50,832 nucleotides of DNA from Deltaproteobacteria bacterium. GTDB lineage: Bacteria; Myxococcota; JADLHZ01. Below are positions 1 through 6,363 of the stretch, in pieces. Under the pieces are notes generated by a model, which saw only the letters and a program-made list of their open reading frames with translations, ran no database searches and had not been told where the DNA came from. The stretch is taken from contig JADLHZ010000106.1 of NCBI GenBank assembly GCA_020848545.1, positions 1-50,832 of the forward strand, in the 5' to 3' direction. Position 1 is the stretch's first letter. Each line of letters opens with the position of its first letter. The translations under genes were made by a program, and so were the position numbers.

Positions 1-1
1 A

Positions 2-145
2 GCCCTCAACGACGGCACGGGCGACCTGACGGCGATTCACGAGAGCTACATCCCGGTGGCGGCGAGCGATCGCGGCGAAGATGCGGTCGGGAACCGCTAC
101 TGCAAGCGCATCACCGGGCACTACGCGGTAAAAGACGCCGCTTAG
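2..145 (+). CDS. C-terminal end of an unknown protein (partial)
   Basis: An open frame enters from the left edge and ends in TAG, leaving the last 47 residues. The visible tail contains NRYCKRITGHYAVKD and I do not recognise it. It converges with the STAS gene on the other strand, and the two stop codons overlap within 142-145. Composition and codon use match the neighbouring genes, so it is probably real, but function cannot be judged from this piece. Confidence 0.5.
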   Translation, partial: ALNDGTGDLTAIHESYIPVAASDRGEDAVGNRYCKRITGHYAVKDAA

Positions 146-609
146 GTTTCTCCGGCGAAGCCCAAGTAGGTCTGCGCGATTTCGTCGAACTCGAGCAATC
201 CGCCGCACTTCGGGCAGTGCATGGCGGCGTCGAGCTCGGGCAGATCACCCGAGAGCTCGAGCAAGTGGCGGTGGTCGTGGTCGCACTTTCGACAGTAGTA
301 AGGCGCGAACACCGACGCGACGACGCCGCGGCCGCGGAAGCTGACGATGGTGTTGAGCTGCTGCACGATCGGCACCGAGCAGCGTTCGAAGACGACGTCG
401 ACGTTGCGCTCCGTCAAGGCGCTGACGAACGCGACCCACTCCCGGACGCCGACCGAGTTGATGCGCTTGACCTCGCTCAGATCGAGCACCAGCGCCTTCG
501 TGTCGAGCGCGAGGATCGCAGCGAAGCTCGCCGTCTCGTCGATGTCGCCCTTCAGTGCGATCCAGGCCTTGCCGGGCGCGCGCCCGCGGATGTCGATGTG
601 AAATGGCAA
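142..609 (-). CDS. STAS-domain protein with C-terminal zinc ribbon
   Basis: A 155-residue protein. Residues 1-105 look like a STAS domain of the anti-sigma-factor-antagonist type, with the core DLSEVKRINSVGV and Ser52 at the position usually phosphorylated in SpoIIAA-like proteins. Residues 106-135 add two CxxC pairs (C106/C109 and C132/C135) that should form a zinc ribbon, an unusual addition. The start appears to be TTG at 609, with AGAGAG a few bases upstream. It follows the cyclic-nucleotide-domain gene by 11 nt, so the two are probably co-transcribed and may act together in signalling. The partner switch kinase and target are not in the window. The fold assignment is moderately sure; the role is inferred. 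Confidence 0.75.
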   Translation of the reverse strand: MPFHIDIRGRAPGKAWIALKGDIDETASFAAILALDTKALVLDLSEVKRINSVGVREWVAFVSALTERNVDVVFERCSVPIVQQLNTIVSFRGRGVVASVFAPYYCRKCDHDHRHLLELSGDLPELDAAMHCPKCGGLLEFDEIAQTYLGFAGET

Positions 610-620
610 AGTTCTGCTCT

Positions 621-1118
621 CTACCGCGGCTGCGGGACCTCGAGGTTGCTCAGGATGCTCACCCAGTCGTGGTTGTTGCGCATCTTCAAGTTCGTCGTCC
701 GTAAGCGGCTCGCGACCGTGCGCGCGAGGTTGCGCATGACGACGTAGCCGACGCGCAGCTCCTTCTCGGCGAGCAAGCGAAAGTTCTCTTCGCGCAGCAT
801 CAAGAGGACCGAGTCGTCCTTCGCCCGCGCCTGCGCCGAACGTGGCGCGCCGTCGACCAGGGCGAGCTCACCGAAGAAGTGGCCCGGGCGCACTTCGTTG
901 ACGACCATGCGATTGTCGTCTTCGCGCAAACCGCGCATCACGATCTCGATGCGACCTTCGCAGACGAAGAAGAGCTCACGGCCGCGGCTCTCCTCTTCGA
1001 ACACCACCGTGCCGGCCCGGACGGTGCGCTGCTCGAAGAGCTGGTAGAGCGCATCGAGCTCGCTCGCCTTCAAGCCTTCGGCCAACTCCGTCTTCTCCAG
1101 CAAGGGTCGCCAGCTCAT
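621..1118 (-). CDS. Cyclic nucleotide-binding domain protein
   Basis: A 165-residue single-domain protein of the CAP/CRP effector-binding fold. Residues 20-130 carry the beta-roll, with the phosphate-binding cassette FGELALVDGAPRSAQARA at about 82-99. The Glu of FGELA and the Arg of RSA are those that contact the cyclic nucleotide in known members. There is no DNA-binding helix-turn-helix, so it is a stand-alone sensor module rather than a CRP-type regulator. I chose ATG at 1118 because the domain begins there; the frame stays open further upstream but that extension is not protein-like. It is the first gene of a probable two-gene operon with the STAS/zinc-ribbon gene. The ligand (cAMP, cGMP or none) is unknown. 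Confidence 0.8.
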   Translation of the reverse strand: MSWRPLLEKTELAEGLKASELDALYQLFEQRTVRAGTVVFEEESRGRELFFVCEGRIEIVMRGLREDDNRMVVNEVRPGHFFGELALVDGAPRSAQARAKDDSVLLMLREENFRLLAEKELRVGYVVMRNLARTVASRLRTTNLKMRNNHDWVSILSNLEVPQPR

Positions 1119-1169
1119 GAAGGAAGCATACCATTGCGATGCCCTGGATCCGAGTGCAACATCAGCTCG

Positions 1170-1865
1170 ATGCGTCGTGCGCTGAAGAACGTGGCAAAGG
1201 CAGCGCTCGGGCTCTTCGCCGGCTTGGCCGTCGCCGAGATCGCCTTCCTCGTCCGCGACGGCGGCGCGTTTGCGCACCTGAACTTCTATGAAGCGGATCC
1301 GCAGCTCGGCGCGCGCCTGGAAAAGAACGCGCACATGCGCCTGTCCTTCGGCGGCAACCCGGCGACGACTGTGCGGACGAACGATCGCGGCTTTCGCGGT
1401 GGGCGCTGGCCTGAGAAGAAAGACGGTGAGGTCCTGGTCGTCGGCGACTCGCAGGTGTTTGGGCTCGGCGTCGAGGACGAGCAGACCTTCAGCAAGCAGC
1501 TCGAGGCGGCGCTTGGCAAGGACGCGTTCGTGCTGAACGCCGGCGTGCCGACGTACGGTCCGGCCGAGTACACCGCCGTCGTCGAGCAGCTCGTCCCCGA
1601 ACGTAAGCCACGCGAACGACGAGGCCCGCCACGCGCTGATGTTCACGCTGCGCGCCGAGCAGCTCGATCCCGAGGTCGCCGCCGATCCGACGCAATACCT
1701 CGCCGACTTCGAGCACCTCTTCGAGTCGCTCGGCGAAGAGCGCTTCGTCGCCTTCGTGCACGTGGGCGAGGCGCGCGGCCGCCGCCAGCTGCACATCTAC
1801 CGCGACGAGCTCGCGCTGCGCGGCGACGACAAGAGCCGCGCGCTCTTCGACGCCGTCGTCGCTGA
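1170..1865 (+). CDS. SGNH/GDSL-type hydrolase, broken after about residue 148
   Basis: The N-terminal part is a membrane-anchored SGNH hydrolase: a hydrophobic segment at residues 7-27, a conserved region before the active site, and the nucleophile block GDSQVFGLG with GDS at 92-94. Homology stops near KPR at about base 1614. The rest of this frame is Arg-rich shadow reading of a different gene, so blocks III and V, with the catalytic Asp and His, are missing. The product as read cannot be an active hydrolase. In other bacteria such hydrolases sit with carbamoyltransferase and DUF5989 genes, as here, and presumably act on the same product. The break could be a real deletion or an assembly chimera; see the junction finding. 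Confidence 0.6.
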   Translation: MRRALKNVAKAALGLFAGLAVAEIAFLVRDGGAFAHLNFYEADPQLGARLEKNAHMRLSFGGNPATTVRTNDRGFRGGRWPEKKDGEVLVVGDSQVFGLGVEDEQTFSKQLEAALGKDAFVLNAGVPTYGPAEYTAVVEQLVPERKPRERRGPPRADVHAARRAARSRGRRRSDAIPRRLRAPLRVARRRALRRLRARGRGARPPPAAHLPRRARAARRRQEPRALRRRRR

Positions 1866-2079
1866 CGAAGCGCACCACGAGGCGTACACTGGAGCGATCT
1901 TGGCGACGCTGAGCACGAAGCCTCGCGCCGCGATCGCACGCGCGCGGCGTTGGGAGCTTTGGCGCGCTTGGCTGCGTGCGGGCCGGCTCGTCAGCGCCGC
2001 GGTGTTCACCTGGACGATGCGCCTCCTCTATCTCTGCCTCTTCCCGCTCGCGCTCTACGAGAAGCGGCGCGCCCGATGA
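1639..2079 (+). CDS. Ferritin-like diiron protein, N-terminus lost
   Basis: The C-terminal 146 residues of a ferritin-like helical-bundle protein. In-frame homology starts upstream of the ATG, at about base 1606 (SHANDEARHALMF). Two carboxylate/His motifs fit a diiron site: DEARHA just before the ATG and DEAHHEAY near residue 76. A hydrophobic tail (about 115-135) may touch the membrane. The first half of the bundle is missing, because the sequence runs directly into the SGNH hydrolase gene in another frame. Its TGA overlaps the ATG of the carbamoyltransferase (ATGA at 2076-2079), so the downstream end of the gene is intact and coupled. Substrate unknown; probably an inactive remnant if the sequence is correct. 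Confidence 0.55.
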   Translation: MFTLRAEQLDPEVAADPTQYLADFEHLFESLGEERFVAFVHVGEARGRRQLHIYRDELALRGDDKSRALFDAVVADEAHHEAYTGAILATLSTKPRAAIARARRWELWRAWLRAGRLVSAAVFTWTMRLLYLCLFPLALYEKRRAR

Positions 2080-3764
2080 GCGCCGTGCTCGGCGTGTCCG
2101 CGGGCTACCACGACGCGGCCGCGGCACTGGTCATTGACGGCTGCATCGTCGCCGCCATGCAAGAGGAGCGCTTCAGCCGCGTGAAGAACGATCCCTCGTT
2201 GCCCTTGTCTGCGATCGCCGCGTGTCTGCGCGCTGGCGGCATCGCAGCCGGCGCGCTCGACGCGGTCGTGTTCTATGAGAATCCCTACGCCAAGCTCGAA
2301 CGCGTGATGCTGAGCGCGCTGCGATCGTTTCCGCGATCGTTCTGGCAATTTCCTCGGGCGATGGCCTCGCAGCTCGCGGGCAAGGTCTGGGTGAAGGACG
2401 CGCTCGCCGATCGCCTCGATGTCGATCGGGCAAAGGTAACGCACCAAGAGCACCATCGTTCGCACGCCGCGAGCGCGTTCTACACGGGCCCCTTCGCGCG
2501 CGCGGCGGTGCTCACCGTCGACGCCGTGGGAGAGGAAGCGTCGACGGCGATCTGGAAAGGCGACGGCAAGAGCTTGGAGCGCGTCGACCAAATTGCGTTT
2601 CCACACTCGCTCGGCCTCCTCTACGCCGCGATCACCGCGTACCTCGGCTTCGAGGTGAACGAGGGCGAGTACAAGGTGATGGGCCTGGCGGCGTTCGGCG
2701 TGCCCGCGCTCGAAGACGAGCTGGCCAAGATCGTCACCTTGCACGACGACGGCACCTTCGCGCTCGCGCTCCCCTACTTCGCGTCGCACACGGACACCGA
2801 GCTCGGCTTCGGCAAGAAGGTCGAGGCGCTGCTCGGCCCGCGCCGTTCGCCGGGCGCGCCGTGGGATCTCGCGAGCGATCGCGATCGCCGTTACGCCAAC
2901 GTCGCAGCGACGCTGCAAGCGGTGACGGAGCGGGCGATGCTCGGCCTCGCGGCGCGCGCGCGAAGGCTCACCGGCGAAGACGCGTTGTGCCTCGCGGGCG
3001 GCGTTGCGCTGAACGCGGTGTGCAACGCGAAGATCCCCGGGCCGCTCTTCGTGCACCCGGCGGCCGGCGACGCGGGCGGCGCGCTCGGTGCCGCGATCCT
3101 GGGCGCGATCGATCGCGGTGATCCGCGCCCCGCAGCGCTCGCCACGGCCGCGCTCGGCGAAGCGATCGACGCCGGTGAAGCGCTGCAGCTCGCGCGGGCT
3201 CTCGGCTTGAACGCGCTTCGTACGAACGATCCCATCGCGGCCGCCGCCGAGCAGATCGCGCGAGGCGACGTCATCGCCTTCGCGCAGGGCCGCTTCGAGT
3301 GGGGACCGCGCGCGCTCGGCCAGCGATCGATCCTCGCGCGGCCGGCACCGGCGGAGATCAAAGAGCGCATCAACCGCGTGATCAAACGCCGCGAGCCGTT
3401 TCGACCCTTCGCGCCGGCGGTGCTCTCGCAGGACGCGCCGCGCTACTTCGGATCGTTCGCCGAGCACCTCGCGCCGTTCATGACGACGACGGCGCCGGTG
3501 AAGGATCCCGACGCCCTCGCCGCGGTGACGCACATCGACGGCAGCGCGCGTCTGCAGACCGTCGCCGAGAGCAGCGTCTTTGGCGATCTCATCGCCCGCG
3601 TCGGCCGCGCGACCGGCACACCGATCGTGTTGAACACCTCGCTGAACGGGAAGGGCGAGCCGATCGTCGCTGGCGCCGCCGATGCGTTATCCTTCTTCAT
3701 GGCCCACCCGGTCGATGCGCTCTTCGTCGAGGATGTGCTCATCACGCGAGGGAAGCCCGAATGA
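2076..3764 (+). CDS. Carbamoyltransferase, NodU/CmcH (TobZ) family
   Basis: A full-length 562-residue enzyme of the family that moves a carbamoyl group from carbamoyl phosphate, through carbamoyl-adenylate, onto a hydroxyl of a sugar, antibiotic or lipid. The N-terminal Kae1-like domain starts with GVSAGYHDAAAAL and has the metal/substrate His cluster THQEHHRSHAASAF at 122-135. The C-terminal YrdC-like part has GRFEWGPRALGQRS from residue 405 and LNTSLNGKGEPIV. The start is ATG 2076, overlapping the previous stop by 4 nt; its own TGA overlaps the DUF5989 start. Hydrolase, ferritin-like, carbamoyltransferase and DUF5989 thus form one coupled unit, pointing to modification of a surface or secondary metabolite. 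The acceptor is unknown. Confidence 0.92.
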   Translation: MSAVLGVSAGYHDAAAALVIDGCIVAAMQEERFSRVKNDPSLPLSAIAACLRAGGIAAGALDAVVFYENPYAKLERVMLSALRSFPRSFWQFPRAMASQLAGKVWVKDALADRLDVDRAKVTHQEHHRSHAASAFYTGPFARAAVLTVDAVGEEASTAIWKGDGKSLERVDQIAFPHSLGLLYAAITAYLGFEVNEGEYKVMGLAAFGVPALEDELAKIVTLHDDGTFALALPYFASHTDTELGFGKKVEALLGPRRSPGAPWDLASDRDRRYANVAATLQAVTERAMLGLAARARRLTGEDALCLAGGVALNAVCNAKIPGPLFVHPAAGDAGGALGAAILGAIDRGDPRPAALATAALGEAIDAGEALQLARALGLNALRTNDPIAAAAEQIARGDVIAFAQGRFEWGPRALGQRSILARPAPAEIKERINRVIKRREPFRPFAPAVLSQDAPRYFGSFAEHLAPFMTTTAPVKDPDALAAVTHIDGSARLQTVAESSVFGDLIARVGRATGTPIVLNTSLNGKGEPIVAGAADALSFFMAHPVDALFVEDVLITRGKPE

Positions 3765-3946
3765 GCAGCCTTCGCCGTCGCGTCGGGATGCGCCTCGTGT
3801 CGATCGGCGAGCTCTTTCGCCACTTCGCGGCGCGTCAAAAGCTGGTGCTGATCCCGCTGCTCATCGTGCTCTTGCTGGCGTCGATCCTATTATTTTTGAC
3901 CAGCGGCCTCTCTTACGTGGCGCCGTTTGTTTACGCCCTCTTCTGA
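3761..3946 (+). CDS. DUF5989 family small membrane protein
   Basis: A 61-residue protein with a basic N-terminus and one strong membrane segment (about residues 26-48, with the run LIPLLIVLLLASILLFL), ending in a short hydrophobic tail. The N-terminal SIGELFRHFAARQK region matches what I know of DUF5989, which is repeatedly found next to NodU-type carbamoyltransferases and SGNH hydrolases. It starts inside the carbamoyltransferase stop (ATGA overlap), so it is translationally coupled. The family has no established function; a scaffold or membrane anchor for the modification enzymes is a guess. Confidence 0.8.
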   Translation: MSSLRRRVGMRLVSIGELFRHFAARQKLVLIPLLIVLLLASILLFLTSGLSYVAPFVYALF

Positions 3947-3967
3947 GCCAAAGGGCCGGGCGCGGTG

Positions 3968-3973
3968 TATACT
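3968..3973 (+). promoter_or_regulatory. Possible -10 element (TATACT) upstream of the gene at 3986
   Basis: TATACT matches the sigma-70 -10 consensus at five of six positions and lies 12 nt before the ATG at 3986. A start point about 7 nt downstream would leave a leader of only a few bases. No good -35 is visible, and there is no clear ribosome-binding site before the ATG, so the mRNA may be nearly leaderless. Confidence 0.35.
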
Positions 3974-3985
3974 CGTGTAGTTCTG

Positions 3986-5401
3986 ATGAGCAAAATCGAC
4001 TCAGGCGACGTCCAGCGCAGCGTCATGCTCGACATGGAGCGGGCGAAGTCCGACGTGAAGAACGAGGGCGGCCGCCTCGTCCGCGCCTCGACTGAAGACA
4101 TCATCGCGCTCTTGCAGAAGATGATGGAGGATCAAAAGTCCTCGATCGCTCAGCTCGTCAAGCTCGACTTCGCGCAGACGAACGGCCAGCTCCGCCAGAT
4201 CCTCGCCGACGAGCTCGTCAAGATCATGCAGAACGTCCCCGGCTTCGTCGCGCCGAACCTGTCGCGGCCGCCCTCGCCCGACGAGATGAAGCAGCTGACG
4301 AAGCAGCTTCAGGGCATGGAGAATCAGGGCCTGCTCGAGAAATACGACGCCGTCGCCAAGGCGCGCCCCGAAGACGTCCGCGGCGGCATGATGACGCCGG
4401 ACAGCTCGCCGAACGCGAAGAACTGGAGCACCTTCGTCCAGGCCGCAACGTCGGCGCAGGGGCCGCAAGAATCGCTGCCGCTGTCGAAGGACGGCGTGCG
4501 CGAAGGTCAGTCGCCGATGGAGCTCCTCGGCAACGAGATCCCGCGCCGCGAGCAAGCCGAGCCGCTGATGGGCGCCGGGCTGCGCTCGCCGGCACGCGCC
4601 GGAGAGCCGTTCGCCGGGCTCAACAACAAGCAGAAGCTCGACATCATGACCGCCGGCTTCGGCCGCGAGCTGGCGATGGCGCTCAAGGATCTCGGCGTGC
4701 GCGATCCGGTCGCGCTATTGAAGCTCGCCGCGAATCCCGAGGCGCGCGAGACCTTGGCGCAACGCTTGGGCATGACGCGCGGTCAGCTGACGGTCACGCT
4801 CGCGCGGGCGGAGATGCTCGGCATCGGGCCCGGCCGCCAAGGCGAGCAAGCGCTGCGCCCCCAGCATCTGCCGGCGCTGCAGCAAGCGAACATCGTCACC
4901 ACGAAGCACTTGGCCGTCGTGCACAGCTTGGACAAGACGGACTTTTCCGAAGTGTTCACGAACGTGCGCCAGAACTTCAGCGGCTTCGCGAAGGCGATGA
5001 CCGGCGAGCGGCCGATCTTGAAGAAGGATCTGCAGCACTGGGCGAAGACGGCGTCGCGGCGAAAGAGCGACCTCCTCGACGCATCATGGGAAGAGATGCC
5101 GCGCCGCCAAGGCGACGCCGAAGAGATGATCATGGGCTGGTACCTGCAGCACTGGGCGGAGCTCGAAGATCAGCGCGAGCAAAAGGCCCGCGACGAGCTC
5201 AACAAAGAGAAGCTGAAGGAGGCCGAGAAGCACGGCCTGTCCTTGCCCGAGGCGAAGTACGATCCGACGCGCGACGACGGCCTCATTTGCTTTTGGATCG
5301 AGCGACCGAACCTCGCGGTCGATCGCCCGACGCTCACCGAGATGGTCTACGTGTGCTTGGATCCGAAGACCGGCCTCATCGATATGAAGCAGAAGGAATG
5401 A
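3986..5401 (+). CDS. Unknown protein with DUF4332-like helix-hairpin-helix region
   Basis: A 471-residue soluble protein that I do not firmly recognise. The first 100 residues are predicted helical and charged, with a Gln-rich stretch around TKQLQGMENQG. A segment at about 215-300 (LAANPEARETLAQRLGMTRG, then GIGPG) resembles the helical repeats of DUF4332 proteins, which pair helix-hairpin-helix motifs. The C-terminal 100 residues are rich in charged helices (DQREQKARDELNKEKLKEAE) and end in a short beta-like domain. I prefer ATG 3986 over GTG 3965 because a -10-like TATACT lies between them. It is transcribed with the two small genes that follow, or shortly before them. No enzyme motif or signal peptide is visible. 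Confidence 0.65.
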   Translation: MSKIDSGDVQRSVMLDMERAKSDVKNEGGRLVRASTEDIIALLQKMMEDQKSSIAQLVKLDFAQTNGQLRQILADELVKIMQNVPGFVAPNLSRPPSPDEMKQLTKQLQGMENQGLLEKYDAVAKARPEDVRGGMMTPDSSPNAKNWSTFVQAATSAQGPQESLPLSKDGVREGQSPMELLGNEIPRREQAEPLMGAGLRSPARAGEPFAGLNNKQKLDIMTAGFGRELAMALKDLGVRDPVALLKLAANPEARETLAQRLGMTRGQLTVTLARAEMLGIGPGRQGEQALRPQHLPALQQANIVTTKHLAVVHSLDKTDFSEVFTNVRQNFSGFAKAMTGERPILKKDLQHWAKTASRRKSDLLDASWEEMPRRQGDAEEMIMGWYLQHWAELEDQREQKARDELNKEKLKEAEKHGLSLPEAKYDPTRDDGLICFWIERPNLAVDRPTLTEMVYVCLDPKTGLIDMKQKE

Positions 5402-5455
5402 CGGTTTCCGAATAACGCGAAACGTCATGCGTGCACCTGCCGACAACGATGACGC

Positions 5456-5860
5456 ATGAGCCTGGCCCAACGCGTGTTGAAGGAGTCGCTGGCCGCCGTC
5501 CCGCCGGCGCCCCGCCAGCCGCACGGCACGGTGCACTTGCGCTTCATCGGCCTGCACGACGAGTCGTGGACGATCGCGATCAAAGGTCCGCGCTGCGCGG
5601 TGAGCGAAGGCGCGCCGAAGACCGCGGCGCTGCAGCTCTTCTGCTCGAAGGCGCAGCTCGAGGCCGTGATCCGCGGCGAGTGCGGGCTGCAGCCGCTGCG
5701 CTACGTCGGCTCGCGCGATCTCTTGGAGCACTTGGCGGTCCTGCTCGCCTCCGCGCGCAATCTCTTGGCCGTGCGCGCCAGCCATCAAGCCAAGCACTTC
5801 GCCGAGCACTATCGCGAGGAGCTCGACGGGCGAGAAGACGCCAGCGAGGAGCCGACATGA
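5456..5860 (+). CDS. SCP-2-like (sterol carrier) domain protein
   Basis: A 134-residue protein. The order of strands and helices (TVHLRFIGLHDESWTIAIKG, then ALQLFCSKAQLEAVIRGE, then a hydrophobic helix LLEHLAVLLAS) resembles the SCP-2 sterol/lipid-binding fold, where a beta-sheet forms a hydrophobic pocket closed by the last helix. The similarity is by eye and modest. There is no signal peptide, so it should be cytoplasmic. Its TGA overlaps the ATG of the next gene (ATGA at 5857-5860), making the pair translationally coupled. A lipid-binding role is inferred from the fold alone. Confidence 0.55.
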   Translation: MSLAQRVLKESLAAVPPAPRQPHGTVHLRFIGLHDESWTIAIKGPRCAVSEGAPKTAALQLFCSKAQLEAVIRGECGLQPLRYVGSRDLLEHLAVLLASARNLLAVRASHQAKHFAEHYREELDGREDASEEPT

Positions 5861-6291
5861 AGGTCACGAAGAACCCTGGCCACTTGCACCTCGTGCCGAA
5901 GGAAGCCGACGCGCCGATCGCAAAGCCGAGCGACGCGCCGATCGACGTTGCCGAACGCGCCGCGACGCCTCAGCCGCCGGCCCCGACGGGCATCGACGCC
6001 GGCGCCGCACGCACGCACCTCGCCGCGGCGATGCGCTCGGCGCAGCCTGTCGCGATCGATCCTGCCGCCGAGTCCGCGCTCGGCGACCTCGTTCGCGTGG
6101 CCGCGCTCGAGAAGAGCGACGCGGTCTTTGCCGCCGCCCTCGCGAAGTTCACAGCCGCCTTCGCCGGCAAGCTCACCGATCTCGAGCCGCTGCTCGCGCT
6201 CCGCTGCGAGGCGATCGTCGCCGATCTCGACGACGCCGCGCCGTTCCTTCGCCGCGCCGCTGCGATTGCCGCCGGCCTGCCGCGCTCCTGA
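5857..6291 (+). CDS. Unknown Ala-rich protein
   Basis: A 144-residue protein with no family that I recognise. Residues 1-55 are Pro/Ala-rich and probably disordered. Residues 60-140 form amphipathic Ala-rich helices. The composition is strongly biased (Ala above 25 per cent). It is coupled by a 4-nt overlap to the SCP-2-like gene, so a joint function is likely, but nothing in the sequence says what. A tandem palindromic repeat follows its stop codon directly. Confidence 0.55.
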   Translation: MKVTKNPGHLHLVPKEADAPIAKPSDAPIDVAERAATPQPPAPTGIDAGAARTHLAAAMRSAQPVAIDPAAESALGDLVRVAALEKSDAVFAAALAKFTAAFAGKLTDLEPLLALRCEAIVADLDDAAPFLRRAAAIAAGLPRS

Positions 6292-6319
6292 CGTTCCGGA
6301 ACGCCGACGTTCCGAAACG
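6290..6319. repeat. Two near-identical palindromic 14-mers after a stop codon
   Basis: GACGTTCCGGAACG (6290-6303) is followed 2 bp later by GACGTTCCGAAACG (6306-6319), one base different. The first copy contains the perfect 12-bp palindrome CGTTCCGGAACG. Together the copies can also form a hairpin (CGGAACG / CGTTCCG, loop CCGA, 6297-6314). No T-run follows directly, so it is not a standard terminator. It lies between the convergent ends of the gene at 5857 and argS. Confidence 0.5.
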
Positions 6320-6363
6320 GTACGCAAGAATGTCTCCCCGGTCCCTTTTCGGCGACGTTTTTT

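Noticed and set aside
621-1796. A 391-codon reading of the cyclic-nucleotide-domain gene
   Set aside because: The first 226 codons are antisense to the SGNH/ferritin-like region and show no family features; the domain starts at ATG 1118.
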